Shown one piece after another: positions 34,778-44,034 of a DNA stretch of 64,000 nt. The DNA comes from Bradyrhizobium centrolobii (GTDB lineage: Bacteria; Pseudomonadota; Alphaproteobacteria; Rhizobiales; Xanthobacteraceae): assembly GCF_001641635.1 (NCBI RefSeq), contig NZ_LUUB01000092.1:92219-156218 (forward strand), in the 5' to 3' direction. The position numbers and the translations under genes are program-made. The notes under the pieces are model-generated. The model saw only the letters and a list, made by a program, of their open reading frames with translations, was not told the DNA's origin and searched no databases. The number at the start of each line of letters is the position of its first letter. Position 1 is the first letter of the stretch.

Positions 34778-36556
34778 TTACCCCAGCAACACCGCATCCG
34801 CCGCCGCGACCGACTCTGCGCTCTCCGTCACGGTGCGTTCGAGCGAAGGGGCCTGCACCGTGATGTTTTCGGCGAAGAAGCGGGCGAGCGAGACGTAGCG
34901 CGGCGCCTCGGTGTTGCCGTCGCCCTTGGCGGCGAGCGCCTCGGCGGCCAGCATGCAGCCGCCGAGCGTGGCGCCAAACTGCTGGAGGTAGGGCGTGGCG
35001 CCGGCAAGCGCGTCGTTCGGCGCCTCAGCCAGCCGCTCCAACAGCCACTTGCTGGTGCGCTTGAGCGCGTCCAGCGCCTCGCGCAATTTGACGCCGGTGG
35101 TGCCGAAGGCGGGATCGTTGGAGGCCTCGACCTGCTTGATGATGCCTGAGAGCTCGCCGAGCAGCGCCCAGACCGCGGTGCCGCCGTTGGCGGCGAGCTT
35201 GCGCGTGACGAGGTCGATTGCCTGGATGCCGTTGGTGCCCTCGTAGATCGCGGTGATGCGCGCATCGCGATAGTGCTGGGCGGCGCCGGTCTCCTCGATG
35301 AAGCCCATGCCGCCATGCACCTGCACGCCGAGATAAGCGACCTCGTTGCCGACATCGGTGGAATAGGCCTTTGCGATCGGCGTCAGCAGCGCCGCGCGCG
35401 CCGCGGCCTCGGCCCGCACGCCCGGATCCCTGGCGCGCGTCGAAACGTCGATTGCAACCGCGGTCGCGTAGCAGATGGTGCGCGCGGCGGCGGTCTGCGC
35501 CCGCATCCGCATCAGCATCCGCTTGACGTCGGGATGGACGAAAATGGCATCGGAGCCGTCGCCCTTCTTGCCGACGGCGCGGCCTTGTCGGCGCTCCTGC
35601 GCATAGGCCAGCGCCTGCTGATAGGCGCGATCGGCGACGCCGACGCCTTCGAGGCCGACGCCGAGGCGGGCCTGGTTCATCATCGTGAACATGCAGCGCA
35701 TGCCCTGATTCTCTTCGCCGATCAGGAACCCGATGGCGCCGCCATGGTCGCCCATGGTCATGGTGCAGGTGGGGGAGGCATGCATGCCGAGCTTGTGCTC
35801 GACGCCGCTCGCATGGATATCGTTGCGCGCCCCGAGCGAGCCGTCGGCATTGACCATGAACTTGGGAACAAGAAAGAGCGAAATGCCCTTGGTGCCGGCC
35901 GGCGCATCCGGCAGGCGCGCGAGCACGAAATGCACGATGTTGTCGGTCATGTCGTGCTCGCCATAGGTGATGAAGATCTTCGTCCCCTTGATGCGATAGG
36001 TGCCGTCGGCCTGCCGCTCGGCCCGGGTGCGCAGCGCGCCAACGTCGGAGCCGGCCTGCGGTTCGGTGAGCTGCATCGTGCCGGTCCATTCGCCGGTGAC
36101 GAGCTTCTCGAGATAGATCGTCTTCAGCTCCTCGCTGCCATGCGCCTCCAGCGCCTCCATTGCCGAGGCCGTGAGTAGCGGGCAGAGGCCGAAGGCGACG
36201 TTGGAGGCGCTCCAGATCTCGGTGCAGGCGGCGTTGATCGCGAGCGGCAGTCCCTGGCCGCCGAAGGCTTCAGGCCCTGAAACCGCGTTCCAGCCGCCGT
36301 CGGTCCAGCGCTTGTAGGCGTCGGGCCAGCCCGGCGCGGTCGTGACCTTGCCGTCATCGAGCTTGATGCCGTGCTCGTCGCCGACGCGGTTGAGCGGCGC
36401 CAGCACGTCGGTTGCGAACTTGCCGGCTTCCTCCAGCACGGCAGCGGCGATATCGGCGTCGAAATCGCCGTAATGACCGGCCTCCACGGCGGCCTTGAGG
36501 CCCGCGCCGTGGTTGAGCGAAAGCAGCATGTCATTGATCGGCGCGCGATAGGTCAT
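34778..36556 (-). CDS. acyl-CoA dehydrogenase with C-terminal extension
   Basis: 592 residues, the longer class of ACADs (FadE-like, DUF1974-less, C-terminal extension). Visible are QLTEPQAGSDVGALRTRA and TYGEHDMTDN in the middle beta domain, the flavin-side GLEGVGVADRAYQQALAYAQERRQGRA, and GGMGFIEETGAAQHYRDARITAIYEGTNGIQAIDL, which includes the catalytic Glu in YEGTN. Oxidises acyl-CoA to enoyl-CoA, passing electrons to ETF. Chain-length preference cannot be told. Confidence 0.94.
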   Translation of the reverse strand: MTYRAPINDMLLSLNHGAGLKAAVEAGHYGDFDADIAAAVLEEAGKFATDVLAPLNRVGDEHGIKLDDGKVTTAPGWPDAYKRWTDGGWNAVSGPEAFGGQGLPLAINAACTEIWSASNVAFGLCPLLTASAMEALEAHGSEELKTIYLEKLVTGEWTGTMQLTEPQAGSDVGALRTRAERQADGTYRIKGTKIFITYGEHDMTDNIVHFVLARLPDAPAGTKGISLFLVPKFMVNADGSLGARNDIHASGVEHKLGMHASPTCTMTMGDHGGAIGFLIGEENQGMRCMFTMMNQARLGVGLEGVGVADRAYQQALAYAQERRQGRAVGKKGDGSDAIFVHPDVKRMLMRMRAQTAAARTICYATAVAIDVSTRARDPGVRAEAAARAALLTPIAKAYSTDVGNEVAYLGVQVHGGMGFIEETGAAQHYRDARITAIYEGTNGIQAIDLVTRKLAANGGTAVWALLGELSGIIKQVEASNDPAFGTTGVKLREALDALKRTSKWLLERLAEAPNDALAGATPYLQQFGATLGGCMLAAEALAAKGDGNTEAPRYVSLARFFAENITVQAPSLERTVTESAESVAAADAVLLG

Positions 36557-36821
36557 GGCTTACTCCCGTGGACAGCGTTTGGCGCCGTATTCCCACGAAA
36601 CCGCGGAGGTCTCAATGGCCGGGAGGGCCAACTTTCGTGACTGGGAGGCCAGGCCGGGCGCGGGCAGGGCCGCTGCATCAGAGGGCCGCGCAAACCACGC
36701 CCGCGGCGGGCGAATTTACGCGCCGAGGCGGTTGAAATGCTCGCCTTCTCTCTATAGACCGGCGGGGCAAACGGGAATCTGCGGTAGCCTGTGCCTACAG
36801 CCGTTCCCGTGAGAAGGCCGT

Positions 36822-36896
36822 TGGGGCGTAGCCAAGCGGTAAGGCAGCGGATTTTGATTCCGCCATTCGGAGGTTCGATCCCTCCCGCCCCAGCCA
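36822..36896 (+). tRNA. tRNA-Gln (anticodon TTG)
   Basis: Folds as a complete cloverleaf of 75 nt with CCA encoded: acceptor TGGGGCG/CGCCCCA, anticodon stem GCGGA/TCCGC with loop TTTTGAT, TpsiC arm GGAGG-TTCGATC-CCTCC. Anticodon TTG reads CAA. Its 3' portion is the attachment core of the island that follows. Confidence 0.95.
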
Positions 36897-37140
36897 GCGC
36901 TTAAGCTGGCGAGTTCGCTATATGAGTATCGCCATTCCCACCAAGTTTTTCTGGCGCGTTTGGAAGTGTCCAATGCTCGGTCCAGAATCGAACTAGCGGC
37001 GTCGTGCATCACATCGACCATATTGGCTTGTCCCCGTGGTTTCATCCGCAACATATGCTGCGGGGAGGCCACGCCGACAGGTCTGTTATGCGCTCATGGT
37101 AGAATAGAGTATTACGGCGCACAAATCGGACAACCTGTCG
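36848..37140 (+). repeat. left boundary repeat of the tRNA-Gln island
   Basis: The first 51 bp (36848-36898) are identical to 43005-43055 and comprise the 3' part of the tRNA-Gln gene with CCA. The next roughly 240 bp are related, not identical, to 43056-43302. Together with the right copy they bound a 6.2 kb island. Confidence 0.9.
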
Positions 37141-37460
37141 TGTCCCAGTGGTGGTGTAGCTCGGGGGTCAACAAGCAGTTCGGAAAAGCGAGTGATCGTG
37201 TGTCCGTGCGTTCGTTCAGTGGCTGCGGCGATACGCATGGTAGTTCAAAGAAAGACTTCTTCATGAGCAGTCGTGCGGGATTGCCACGACACCGGCACTG
37301 CCGAATCGTGCCGGTAGTCGGTTGGATTCTACAGATTTTTGACGCGCCCGACGAAATGCCCAGATCATTCCGGTGATCATTGTAGAAGGCCACTTCCGAA
37401 TCTGCCGAACAGGAGTGCCAATAGCGAGGGGCTTGGTGCCTCTCGAAACTGGAGCTCGCC
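37141..37460. other. non-coding island end
   Basis: About 320 bases between the left boundary repeat and the first island gene. No gene, integrase or RNA recognised. Confidence 0.4.
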
Positions 37461-38309
37461 ATGTTCAGACCTCTGGGTACTCAGCGCTTTAACCCTCCCA
37501 CTTCCGAATTCTCGCCGGGACCCGCGCCATTTCTTGAATGGATCGAGACGAGCAAGCTGATGGTCGATGTTACATATCAACGCGAAATCGGCCGCCGCGG
37601 CGCCGTAAACGTCAACCAAATTGCTGAGAATTTCGATTGGTCAAAGTTTGCTCCGGTGATCGTGGCGCCGGTTGAAGGAGGGCACTTCGCCATCGTCGAC
37701 GGGCAGCATCGAACGACTGCTGCCATGCTTCGTGGTCAAGAGAAAGTGCCGTGTCAGGTTGTCCAGGCAGATCGGGCAAAGCAGGCAGCCGCCTATGCAG
37801 CCGTGAACGGTAACATCACAAAGACAACTGCTCAGCAGCTATATCATGCCAAGTTGGCGGCCAAAGATCCGAATGCGTTGGCACTCGCTGAGATATGTTT
37901 GGCCGCCGAGGTCGAAATACTGAGGAAGAATCTGATCCGGTCTGAAGTAAAGAAGGGACAGACCTACGCGGTCACAGCGCTCAACAGATGCCTTGCAAAA
38001 TATGGGCGGGACACACTCATCACGGCGCTTCAGTGCATCACGCAGACTGCGGACGGGAATGCAGGCTTTGTTCGATCGACCATTGTCGAGGCATTGTGTG
38101 AGGTACTACACGAGGCGCCCAGGTGGCGAGAAGCTGGAGAGGAGCTGCTTCGCGCCATGGACAAGTTCAAGTTCGCTGATGCATGGGATCAAGTTGCCGC
38201 AGGTCGTGACAAGATATTCCCTTCTACGGCGAGCAAAATGATGGCTGAGAAAATCCAAAGGTTTCTGTCACGCAGATTGGGGGCGGGATCCATCAAGGAT
38301 GCTGCTTGA
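37461..38309 (+). CDS. ParB-like nuclease-domain protein of the island
   Basis: 282 residues. An N-terminal ParB/Srx-like domain is suggested by LMVDVTYQREI, then NFDWSKFAPVIVAPV and the DGQHRTTAA motif near residues 79-87. The rest is helical, including ITKTTAQQLYHAKLAA, and holds no HTH I recognise. DGQHR occurs in ParB, DndB-like and some phage or island proteins. It could modify or bind DNA, or act as an NTP switch. Ribosome site GGAG six bases before ATG. First gene of the island. Confidence 0.75.
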   Translation: MFRPLGTQRFNPPTSEFSPGPAPFLEWIETSKLMVDVTYQREIGRRGAVNVNQIAENFDWSKFAPVIVAPVEGGHFAIVDGQHRTTAAMLRGQEKVPCQVVQADRAKQAAAYAAVNGNITKTTAQQLYHAKLAAKDPNALALAEICLAAEVEILRKNLIRSEVKKGQTYAVTALNRCLAKYGRDTLITALQCITQTADGNAGFVRSTIVEALCEVLHEAPRWREAGEELLRAMDKFKFADAWDQVAAGRDKIFPSTASKMMAEKIQRFLSRRLGAGSIKDAA

Positions 38310-38771
38310 TCGACCTTGTTGCATCAATGAATGTCCTGGCGGACTAGTCTAGAGAGCTGCGGAGTCTTCTGGAGCTGTCAGGCGCTGGGAGGTTAGTAGT
38401 CGCCCAGATCGACGAGCAATGAGGCCGCCAGGCCTTCTTCGGCGATAGAGAGCTTTCGGCATTGCGGCGGTCGCCATGCGATGCGGCGCCGCTTGTCGGA
38501 CGACAACGGTTGCCGCTGTGAGGGCAGCACAGAGTTTCGAAAGTGTCCGTCACGGGCGACGTTGCTTGGTGGGCTTCGAAAAGTTCCCTATTTGTTCCAT
38601 TTAATCAATGCCTATCCCTCGCAACTCACCAAGGATTTGCCTACTTAAAAAGGCATTAATGCCGATATTCGATAAAAGAACTTCTATGTAGGGCATTGTG
38701 CGAGTCGAAGTGGAGTTTATAGTAGGCAAATTACCATCAGATGGACGTATTGACTATTATAGGCTGCAAGT
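38310..38771 (+). promoter_or_regulatory. AT-rich control region of hipBA with operator-like palindromes
   Basis: The 3' half (about 38580-38771) is markedly AT-rich. A perfect 11-bp inverted repeat, ATTTGCCTACT (38635-38645) and AGTAGGCAAAT (38721-38731), is separated by 75 bp. Between them lies the 12-bp palindrome GGCATTAATGCC (38652-38663). TTGACT at 38753 may be a -35 element. HipB proteins bind such palindromes and autorepress; the assignment here is inferred. Positions 38310-38580 contain nothing recognisable. Confidence 0.55.
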
Positions 38772-39023
38772 ATGGACCTTATCGAACTCGGCGAGCGTGT
38801 TAAGGCGGCCCGTAAATCCAAGGGATGGTCGCAGACCAAGCTGGCGCAAACTGCCGGCATCAGCCGCGCACGCCTGGAGGCGCTGGAGAATGCCCGCCTT
38901 GCGGAAATGGGCATCAAACATCTGCTTCGTATTTTGAATGCGTTAGATCTCGACCTGAGGTTGACGCAGCTTAATCGCGGTCGCCCGACACTTGAGGATC
39001 TGGCAGCGGAGGAGGCTCGCTAA
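38772..39023 (+). CDS. hipB: HipB-like antitoxin/transcriptional regulator
   Basis: 83 residues. A complete XRE-type helix-turn-helix occupies residues about 5-60: LGERVKAARKSKGWSQTKLA and ISRARLEALENARLAEMGI. The C-terminal QLNRGRPTLEDLAAEEAR tail is typical of HipB partners. Its stop overlaps the ATG of the following hipA gene by one base (TAATG), so the two are translationally coupled. HipB represses the operon and neutralises HipA. Confidence 0.88.
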   Translation: MDLIELGERVKAARKSKGWSQTKLAQTAGISRARLEALENARLAEMGIKHLLRILNALDLDLRLTQLNRGRPTLEDLAAEEAR

Positions 39024-40264
39024 TGCTCCGCGTCTGGACAGATCAGCAGTCCGCTGGACATTTGGACCGCCATGGACCGCGAGGGACAGCTTTCGTCTAC
39101 GAGCCGAAAGCGGCAGCCGAACGTGCAGTCTCGATCACGATGCCAGTGCGAACGGCATCTTGGAATACGCAACACGGTCTTGCGCCGATATTCGACATGA
39201 ATCTCCCGGAGGGGGCGCTCCGGGCGTACCTTGTGCGAAGTTTTGCCAAGGCGACCGGAACGTTTGATGATTTCGATTTGCTGGCGGTTGTTGGACGAAC
39301 CCAGATCGGGCGCATCCGTTACTCTGATCTCGATGCCGAGCTAAATGAGGACGTGCCATTCCAATCGATGGACGAGATCCTCAGTGCAAAGCGCGGTGGC
39401 GAGCTGTTCGCTTATCTTCTTGAGAAGTTCGCGGTCCATTCGGGGCTTTCGGGCGTCCAGCCGAAGGTGATGATCCGCGCCGTCGACGACGCTGGAAAAG
39501 GTATGGGCGATCGCCAATCCCAGAGCTTCCGCAGCGCTACGCACATCGTAAAATTCTGGGACCCGAACGAATATCCCGAACTGGCCGCCAACGAACATTT
39601 CTGCCTGTCGGCCGCAAAGGCCATGGGATTGACTGTTCCGGATTTCCAGCTTTCGGAAAGCGGTGCAGCCATCCTGATAGAGCGCTTTGACCTCGGGCCG
39701 GATGGGGTTTATCTGGGCTACGAAGATTTCTGCGTGCTGAACGGGATTTCCTCTGCAGAGAAATACAACGGAGGCTATGAAACGCGGCTGTTCAAGCGTG
39801 TCCGGGACTTCATCGACCCCGCCGAACGACGGGGTGCGCTCGAGGATCTGTTCAAGCTGTTCGTGCTCAACTGTGCGCTCCGCAACGGCGACGCACATCT
39901 GAAGAACTTCGGTGTCATCTATGAAGATGTGACCGGTCCCGCACGTCTTGCGCCGACCTACGATCTCGTCAGCACGCTGCCCTATCTGCCGAAGGATTGC
40001 ATGGCGCTGACGCTAAACGGTTCCACCAACTGGCCAGACCGCAAAGCGTTGATTCGTCTCGGCCAAACTCGATGCGACCTTTCCGTGCAGACGATCAACG
40101 AGATCATGGACCAAACCGCTGATGTTCTGACGAAGTTGGCACCGGAGGTGGCGAAGTATTTCAGTGAGAATTCGACTCATCGTGAGATCGGAGGGAGACT
40201 TCTCGCGGCTTGGCAGACAGGCATTCGAGAGAGTCTTGGCTTTTCGAGAGCCGCGCTCGCGTAG
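39023..40264 (+). CDS. hipA: HipA-family serine/threonine kinase toxin
   Basis: 413 residues, near normal HipA length. Domain order is N-terminal couple_hipA subdomain (about 1-105), then the kinase core. HSGLSGVQPKVMI (about 139-150) is the Gly-rich ATP-loop region holding the autophosphorylated Ser; HIVKFW supplies the Lys; NCALRNGDAHLKNFG (about 283-297) is the catalytic loop with Asp; TYDLVS (about 312) binds Mg. HipA of E. coli phosphorylates glutamyl-tRNA synthetase and induces persistence. All key residues are present, so it should be active. Confidence 0.93.
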   Translation: MLRVWTDQQSAGHLDRHGPRGTAFVYEPKAAAERAVSITMPVRTASWNTQHGLAPIFDMNLPEGALRAYLVRSFAKATGTFDDFDLLAVVGRTQIGRIRYSDLDAELNEDVPFQSMDEILSAKRGGELFAYLLEKFAVHSGLSGVQPKVMIRAVDDAGKGMGDRQSQSFRSATHIVKFWDPNEYPELAANEHFCLSAAKAMGLTVPDFQLSESGAAILIERFDLGPDGVYLGYEDFCVLNGISSAEKYNGGYETRLFKRVRDFIDPAERRGALEDLFKLFVLNCALRNGDAHLKNFGVIYEDVTGPARLAPTYDLVSTLPYLPKDCMALTLNGSTNWPDRKALIRLGQTRCDLSVQTINEIMDQTADVLTKLAPEVAKYFSENSTHREIGGRLLAAWQTGIRESLGFSRAALA

Positions 40265-40411
40265 CGAACCAAAGCCAAGCCTATCGTGGCGCGTTCAATC
40301 CGCAGTGGATTTTGGTCTTGCTGGGGGTGTGTCGCAATCGCCCAGGAGCTAGGATCAGCCATCAACATCGTCGCGAGACAACCCTGTCGGAGCTGAACGC
40401 GGGGTGCGTCG

Positions 40412-42892
40412 ATGGAATCGATGCACCCTAGCTGCGAGCCCTCCGTGAAACCGAACAAAGAAGCCAAACTTTCTCGCACCCACGCGCCTGTTGATCTATC
40501 GCCGGCCGACTGGCAGCGCGGTTTGCGCCGCCAGTTCGGCCGCGAGCAATCCTTCGTGCTGAAAAATCTCGGCAGCGAGCCGTTCTTCTCCGAGTTTCTG
40601 GTCACCAATCCCAATTCGAAATCGAGTTACCGCGTGGCGGTACGGGGCCTGGGACCTGGAGGCAATTTCTGCTCATGCCCCGATTACGCAACGAATGAAT
40701 TGGGAACCTGCAAGCACCTGGAGTTCACGCTCGCCCAATTGGAGAGAAAGCGAGGCGCGAAAGCCGCGTTCGCACGCCGCTACCGGCCGGCGTTCTCCGA
40801 GCTCTATTTGCGCAACGCAGGCCAGTGCCGCGTGCACTTCCGTGCCGGGACGGATTGTCCGCCGGCGGTGAGGCTGGCTGCCGATCGGTTGTTCGATATG
40901 AAGCGCGATGGAATCCTCTCGGACGGCCGCCTGGGCGAGCTCGAGCGCTTCATGACCTTGGTCTCGAAGAGCGGTCACGAGTTTCGCGCCTATGACGATG
41001 TTCTCGATTTCATCGCTGGAAGGCAGGACGCCGACCGGCGAGCGTCGAAGCTCGAGCGATTGTTCCCGCGCGGCGCCGCCGACCCCAAGCTGCGGGGCCT
41101 CCTGAAGGTGGAGCTCTATCCCTACCAGGCCGAGGGCGCGCTGTTCGCGGTCAGGGCCGGTCGGGCGTTGATCGGCGACGACATGGGATTGGGCAAGACG
41201 ATCCAGGCGATCGCCGCGACGGAAATACTGGCCCGCCACTTCGGCGTATCGAGAGTCCTGGTGATTTGCCCGACATCGCTCAAATACCAATGGCAGAGCG
41301 AAATAGCTCGCTTTTCCGGGCGGCGAGGCAAGCGCGCGGCGCGCGTCATGGTTGGCGGGCGAGCCCAACGGCAGAACGACTACGGGCTGGACGACTTCTG
41401 CAAGATTACGAACTATGAGAAGCTGCAGCCCGATCTCGACCTAATCGCTGCCTGGGCACCTGAACTGGTCATCGTCGACGAAGCTCAGCGTGTAAAGAAC
41501 TGGAACACGGTTGCAGCGCGAGCTTTGAAACGCATCGACAGCCCATATGCGATCGTTTTGACTGGAACGCCCCTGGAGAACAAGCTGGAAGAACTGATCT
41601 CGATCGTGCAATTCGTCGATCAGCACCGATTGGGCCCGACCTGGAAGCTCTTGCACGAACATCAGGTCAAGGACGAGGCCGGCCGCGTTACCGGTTATAC
41701 GAGGCTGGAGAAGATCGGCCAAACTTTGGCGCCCATCATGATTCGCCGGCGAAAGTCGGAGGTGCTGCAGCAATTGCCCAGCCGGACGGATCAAAACGTG
41801 CTGGTACCAATGACCGAGCCGCAAAAGCTCTATCATCAGGAAAACGCGGATATCGTGGCCAGGATTGTCCAGCGCTGGCGCAAGACCAAGTTTCTCTCGG
41901 ACAAGGATCAACGGCGCCTGACCTGCGCCCTTCAGAACATGCGCATGTCCTGCAACAGCACTTATCTGCTCGACCTGCAGACCGACCACGGCGTCAAGGC
42001 CGACGAACTGGCCGCTCTGCTCGAGCAGTTGTTTGTGACGCCGGAGGCCAAGGCCGTGGTCTTTTCGCAATGGACCCGGACGCACGACATCCTCATCCGC
42101 CGCTTGGAGGCGCGTGGGATCGGCTATGTCAGTTTCCATGGCAGCGTGCCGTCGGACAAACGGCCGGAGTTGATTCAGCGCTTTCGCGACGATCCCACCT
42201 GTCGCGTATTCCTGTCGACTGACGCCGGCAGCACAGGCCTTAATCTGCAGCATGCGTCGACACTGGTGAACATGGATCTGCCATGGAATCCGGCCGTGCT
42301 CGAACAACGCATCGCACGCGTCCATCGGCTCGGCCAGGCGCGGCCGGTTCAGGTCGTCAATTTCGTCGCGAAAGGCTCGATCGAAGAGGGCATGCTTTCG
42401 GTGCTGGCATTCAAACGCTCGTTGTCGGAAGGAATCCTCGATGGTGGCAATGGCGAGATTTCACTTGGCGGGTCGCGGCTCAACCGCTTCCTGAAGGATG
42501 TGGAAGGTGTCACAGGAAGTATGGGCGTAGACGAGGCTATCTCTCCTGCTGAGGAGGCTGGAAGAGTCGACGACGCCACCAGCGGACAATCGGTCGGCGC
42601 GGTCGATGCAGATCCAGTTGCCGGCGCTGGCGAGATGGACGTCGCGGAAGCCGGCGAAGCCGGGCAAGGGTTGCGCGAGGCATCTCCTGATCCGTGGCAG
42701 GTGCTGCTGCAGATGGGGGCACAGTTCGTTGGCGCCATCGCGGCCTCGAACGGCTCCGAAGCACAGCCATGGATCGAGCGTGGTCCGCGCACCGGCGGGC
42801 CGAGCCTCAGGATTCCGCTGCCGCCACCGGAAATGGCGAGGCAACTGGCCGATGTGCTTTCGGCGATAGCCGAGAGTCTGCGTGGACGGTAG
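40412..42892 (+). CDS. SNF2-family helicase with N-terminal SWIM zinc finger
   Basis: 826 residues. SWIM-type zinc finger at about 86-105 (CSCPDY, then CKHLEF). SNF2 ATPase core: GDDMGLGKTIQAIA (Walker A, about 255), VDEAQRVKN (DEAQ, about 355), VLTGTPLENKLEEL (motif III), VVFSQWTRTHDIL, and STDAGSTGLNLQHA to ARVHRLGQARP (motifs V and VI, about 600-645). The last 150 residues are low-complexity and acidic. Bacterial SWIM-SNF2 proteins are linked to DNA repair or defence; here it is the largest gene of the island. Exact start is uncertain (MES or M four codons later). Confidence 0.92.
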   Translation: MESMHPSCEPSVKPNKEAKLSRTHAPVDLSPADWQRGLRRQFGREQSFVLKNLGSEPFFSEFLVTNPNSKSSYRVAVRGLGPGGNFCSCPDYATNELGTCKHLEFTLAQLERKRGAKAAFARRYRPAFSELYLRNAGQCRVHFRAGTDCPPAVRLAADRLFDMKRDGILSDGRLGELERFMTLVSKSGHEFRAYDDVLDFIAGRQDADRRASKLERLFPRGAADPKLRGLLKVELYPYQAEGALFAVRAGRALIGDDMGLGKTIQAIAATEILARHFGVSRVLVICPTSLKYQWQSEIARFSGRRGKRAARVMVGGRAQRQNDYGLDDFCKITNYEKLQPDLDLIAAWAPELVIVDEAQRVKNWNTVAARALKRIDSPYAIVLTGTPLENKLEELISIVQFVDQHRLGPTWKLLHEHQVKDEAGRVTGYTRLEKIGQTLAPIMIRRRKSEVLQQLPSRTDQNVLVPMTEPQKLYHQENADIVARIVQRWRKTKFLSDKDQRRLTCALQNMRMSCNSTYLLDLQTDHGVKADELAALLEQLFVTPEAKAVVFSQWTRTHDILIRRLEARGIGYVSFHGSVPSDKRPELIQRFRDDPTCRVFLSTDAGSTGLNLQHASTLVNMDLPWNPAVLEQRIARVHRLGQARPVQVVNFVAKGSIEEGMLSVLAFKRSLSEGILDGGNGEISLGGSRLNRFLKDVEGVTGSMGVDEAISPAEEAGRVDDATSGQSVGAVDADPVAGAGEMDVAEAGEAGQGLREASPDPWQVLLQMGAQFVGAIAASNGSEAQPWIERGPRTGGPSLRIPLPPPEMARQLADVLSAIAESLRGR

Positions 42893-43004
42893 CCTCGATG
42901 GAGGGCTGCCTCCATATTTGGAAACGGCTGCCAACCTATTGAGATTGTTGAAGCGTGTTTTGACCGTTTCTTCCAATGCGCATTGAAATCGTTGGATAAT
43001 CAAA

Positions 43005-43302
43005 CGGATTTTGATTCCGCCATTCGGAGGTTCGATCCCTCCCGCCCCAGCCAGCACTCAAGCTGCTGAGTTCGTTATGTAAGCAGCTCCATTCCCGCCA
43101 AATTGTTGGGGCGCGTTTGGAAATGGACCTTTTGAAGCTCGGTCGAAAATCGAACTAAACGGCGTCGTGCATCACATCGACCATATTGGCTTATCTCCGT
43201 GGCGTTCATCCCAACCTATACCGCGGACGCTACTCGGGCAGGTCTGTTACGCCCCTCATCGTAGAATAGGGTATTGGGGCGAACAAATCGGACAACCGGT
43301 CG
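43005..43302 (+). repeat. right boundary repeat of the tRNA-Gln island
   Basis: 43005-43055 repeats the 3' 51 bp of tRNA-Gln exactly, but the 5' part of the tRNA is missing. 43056-43302 resembles 36899-37140 over its whole length, including ACATCGACCATATTGGCTT. Beyond it no homology remains. Confidence 0.9.
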
Positions 43303-44034
43303 AAATGATGCACTTGTGCGCAATTGGCGCGCGGCCGAAATTCGGAACAGACGTATGGCTGGGCTTTCGGCTCACCAGAGGGGCGATCTAACTTCGTCAC
43401 GCATTGCGGGTGGGGTTGCGGTGGATCGCTTCGTGTCCCGCACCGCTCGCTCCCGCTTGTCGCAGACAACGCCTCGACTACGTGTCTGGCTGCGAGCAAG
43501 TCCTTGTGATTCCCCCGCGGCCCCTGCGATAGACCAGAAACGCTCCAGTGCCGAAGGCACGCTGCCGAGCATGACCAAAAACACGATCATGACGGTAGGC
43601 TAGCTGTGATGGCGCACCATTTTGATGGGAGTCAACGTCACGTCTGCGCCTCCTGCTCAGAAATCATAACCTTCGTTTCGCCCGCTGGTTCTGACCGAGC
43701 GCAAGCGTCCGCGGGACCAAACCAGGATGCTTTGCTTCTGTTACCGATGTTGAGGGAAGCGATCTTGGCTACCTATGCGAAAACGGCAAAATTGTCGCTT
43801 TGGTCGAAGCGATCTTTGTCGGCAAGACGCGCTATGCAAAAACGGCAAGAAGACTGCACACCAGGAAATTGTGGCATGTAAGGCACAGTCTCCCGCTAAA
43901 GATGCATAAGCTGGGAAAGCGCCGATTCCGCATAGACGTGCTGTGGTAGTGTCTGCTTCGTTTTCCGAGTCCTCACGCGGCCGGATTGTTCTTCGGTTGA
44001 GACAGGAGGACAGTAGAAGGGTGGGGATCGGCAG
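43303..44034. other. intergenic stretch after the island
   Basis: About 730 bases. Short open frames occur but none has a recognisable product. It ends with a copy of the GCATAG motif at 43921 and the leader of the SphA-like gene. Confidence 0.4.
43921..43935 (+). promoter_or_regulatory. GCATAG motif copy 1, upstream of SphA-like gene
   Basis: GCCGATTCCGCATAG, 100 bp before the ATG at 44035 and oriented towards it. Confidence 0.65.

Noticed and set aside
36848..43055. Second complete tRNA at the right repeat
   Set aside because: Only the 3' 51 bases are repeated; the acceptor 5' strand and D arm are missing.
43606..43881. 91-codon open frame after the island, with a Cys pair and a basic end
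   Set aside because: No homology recognised and weak start context; left as unannotated sequence.
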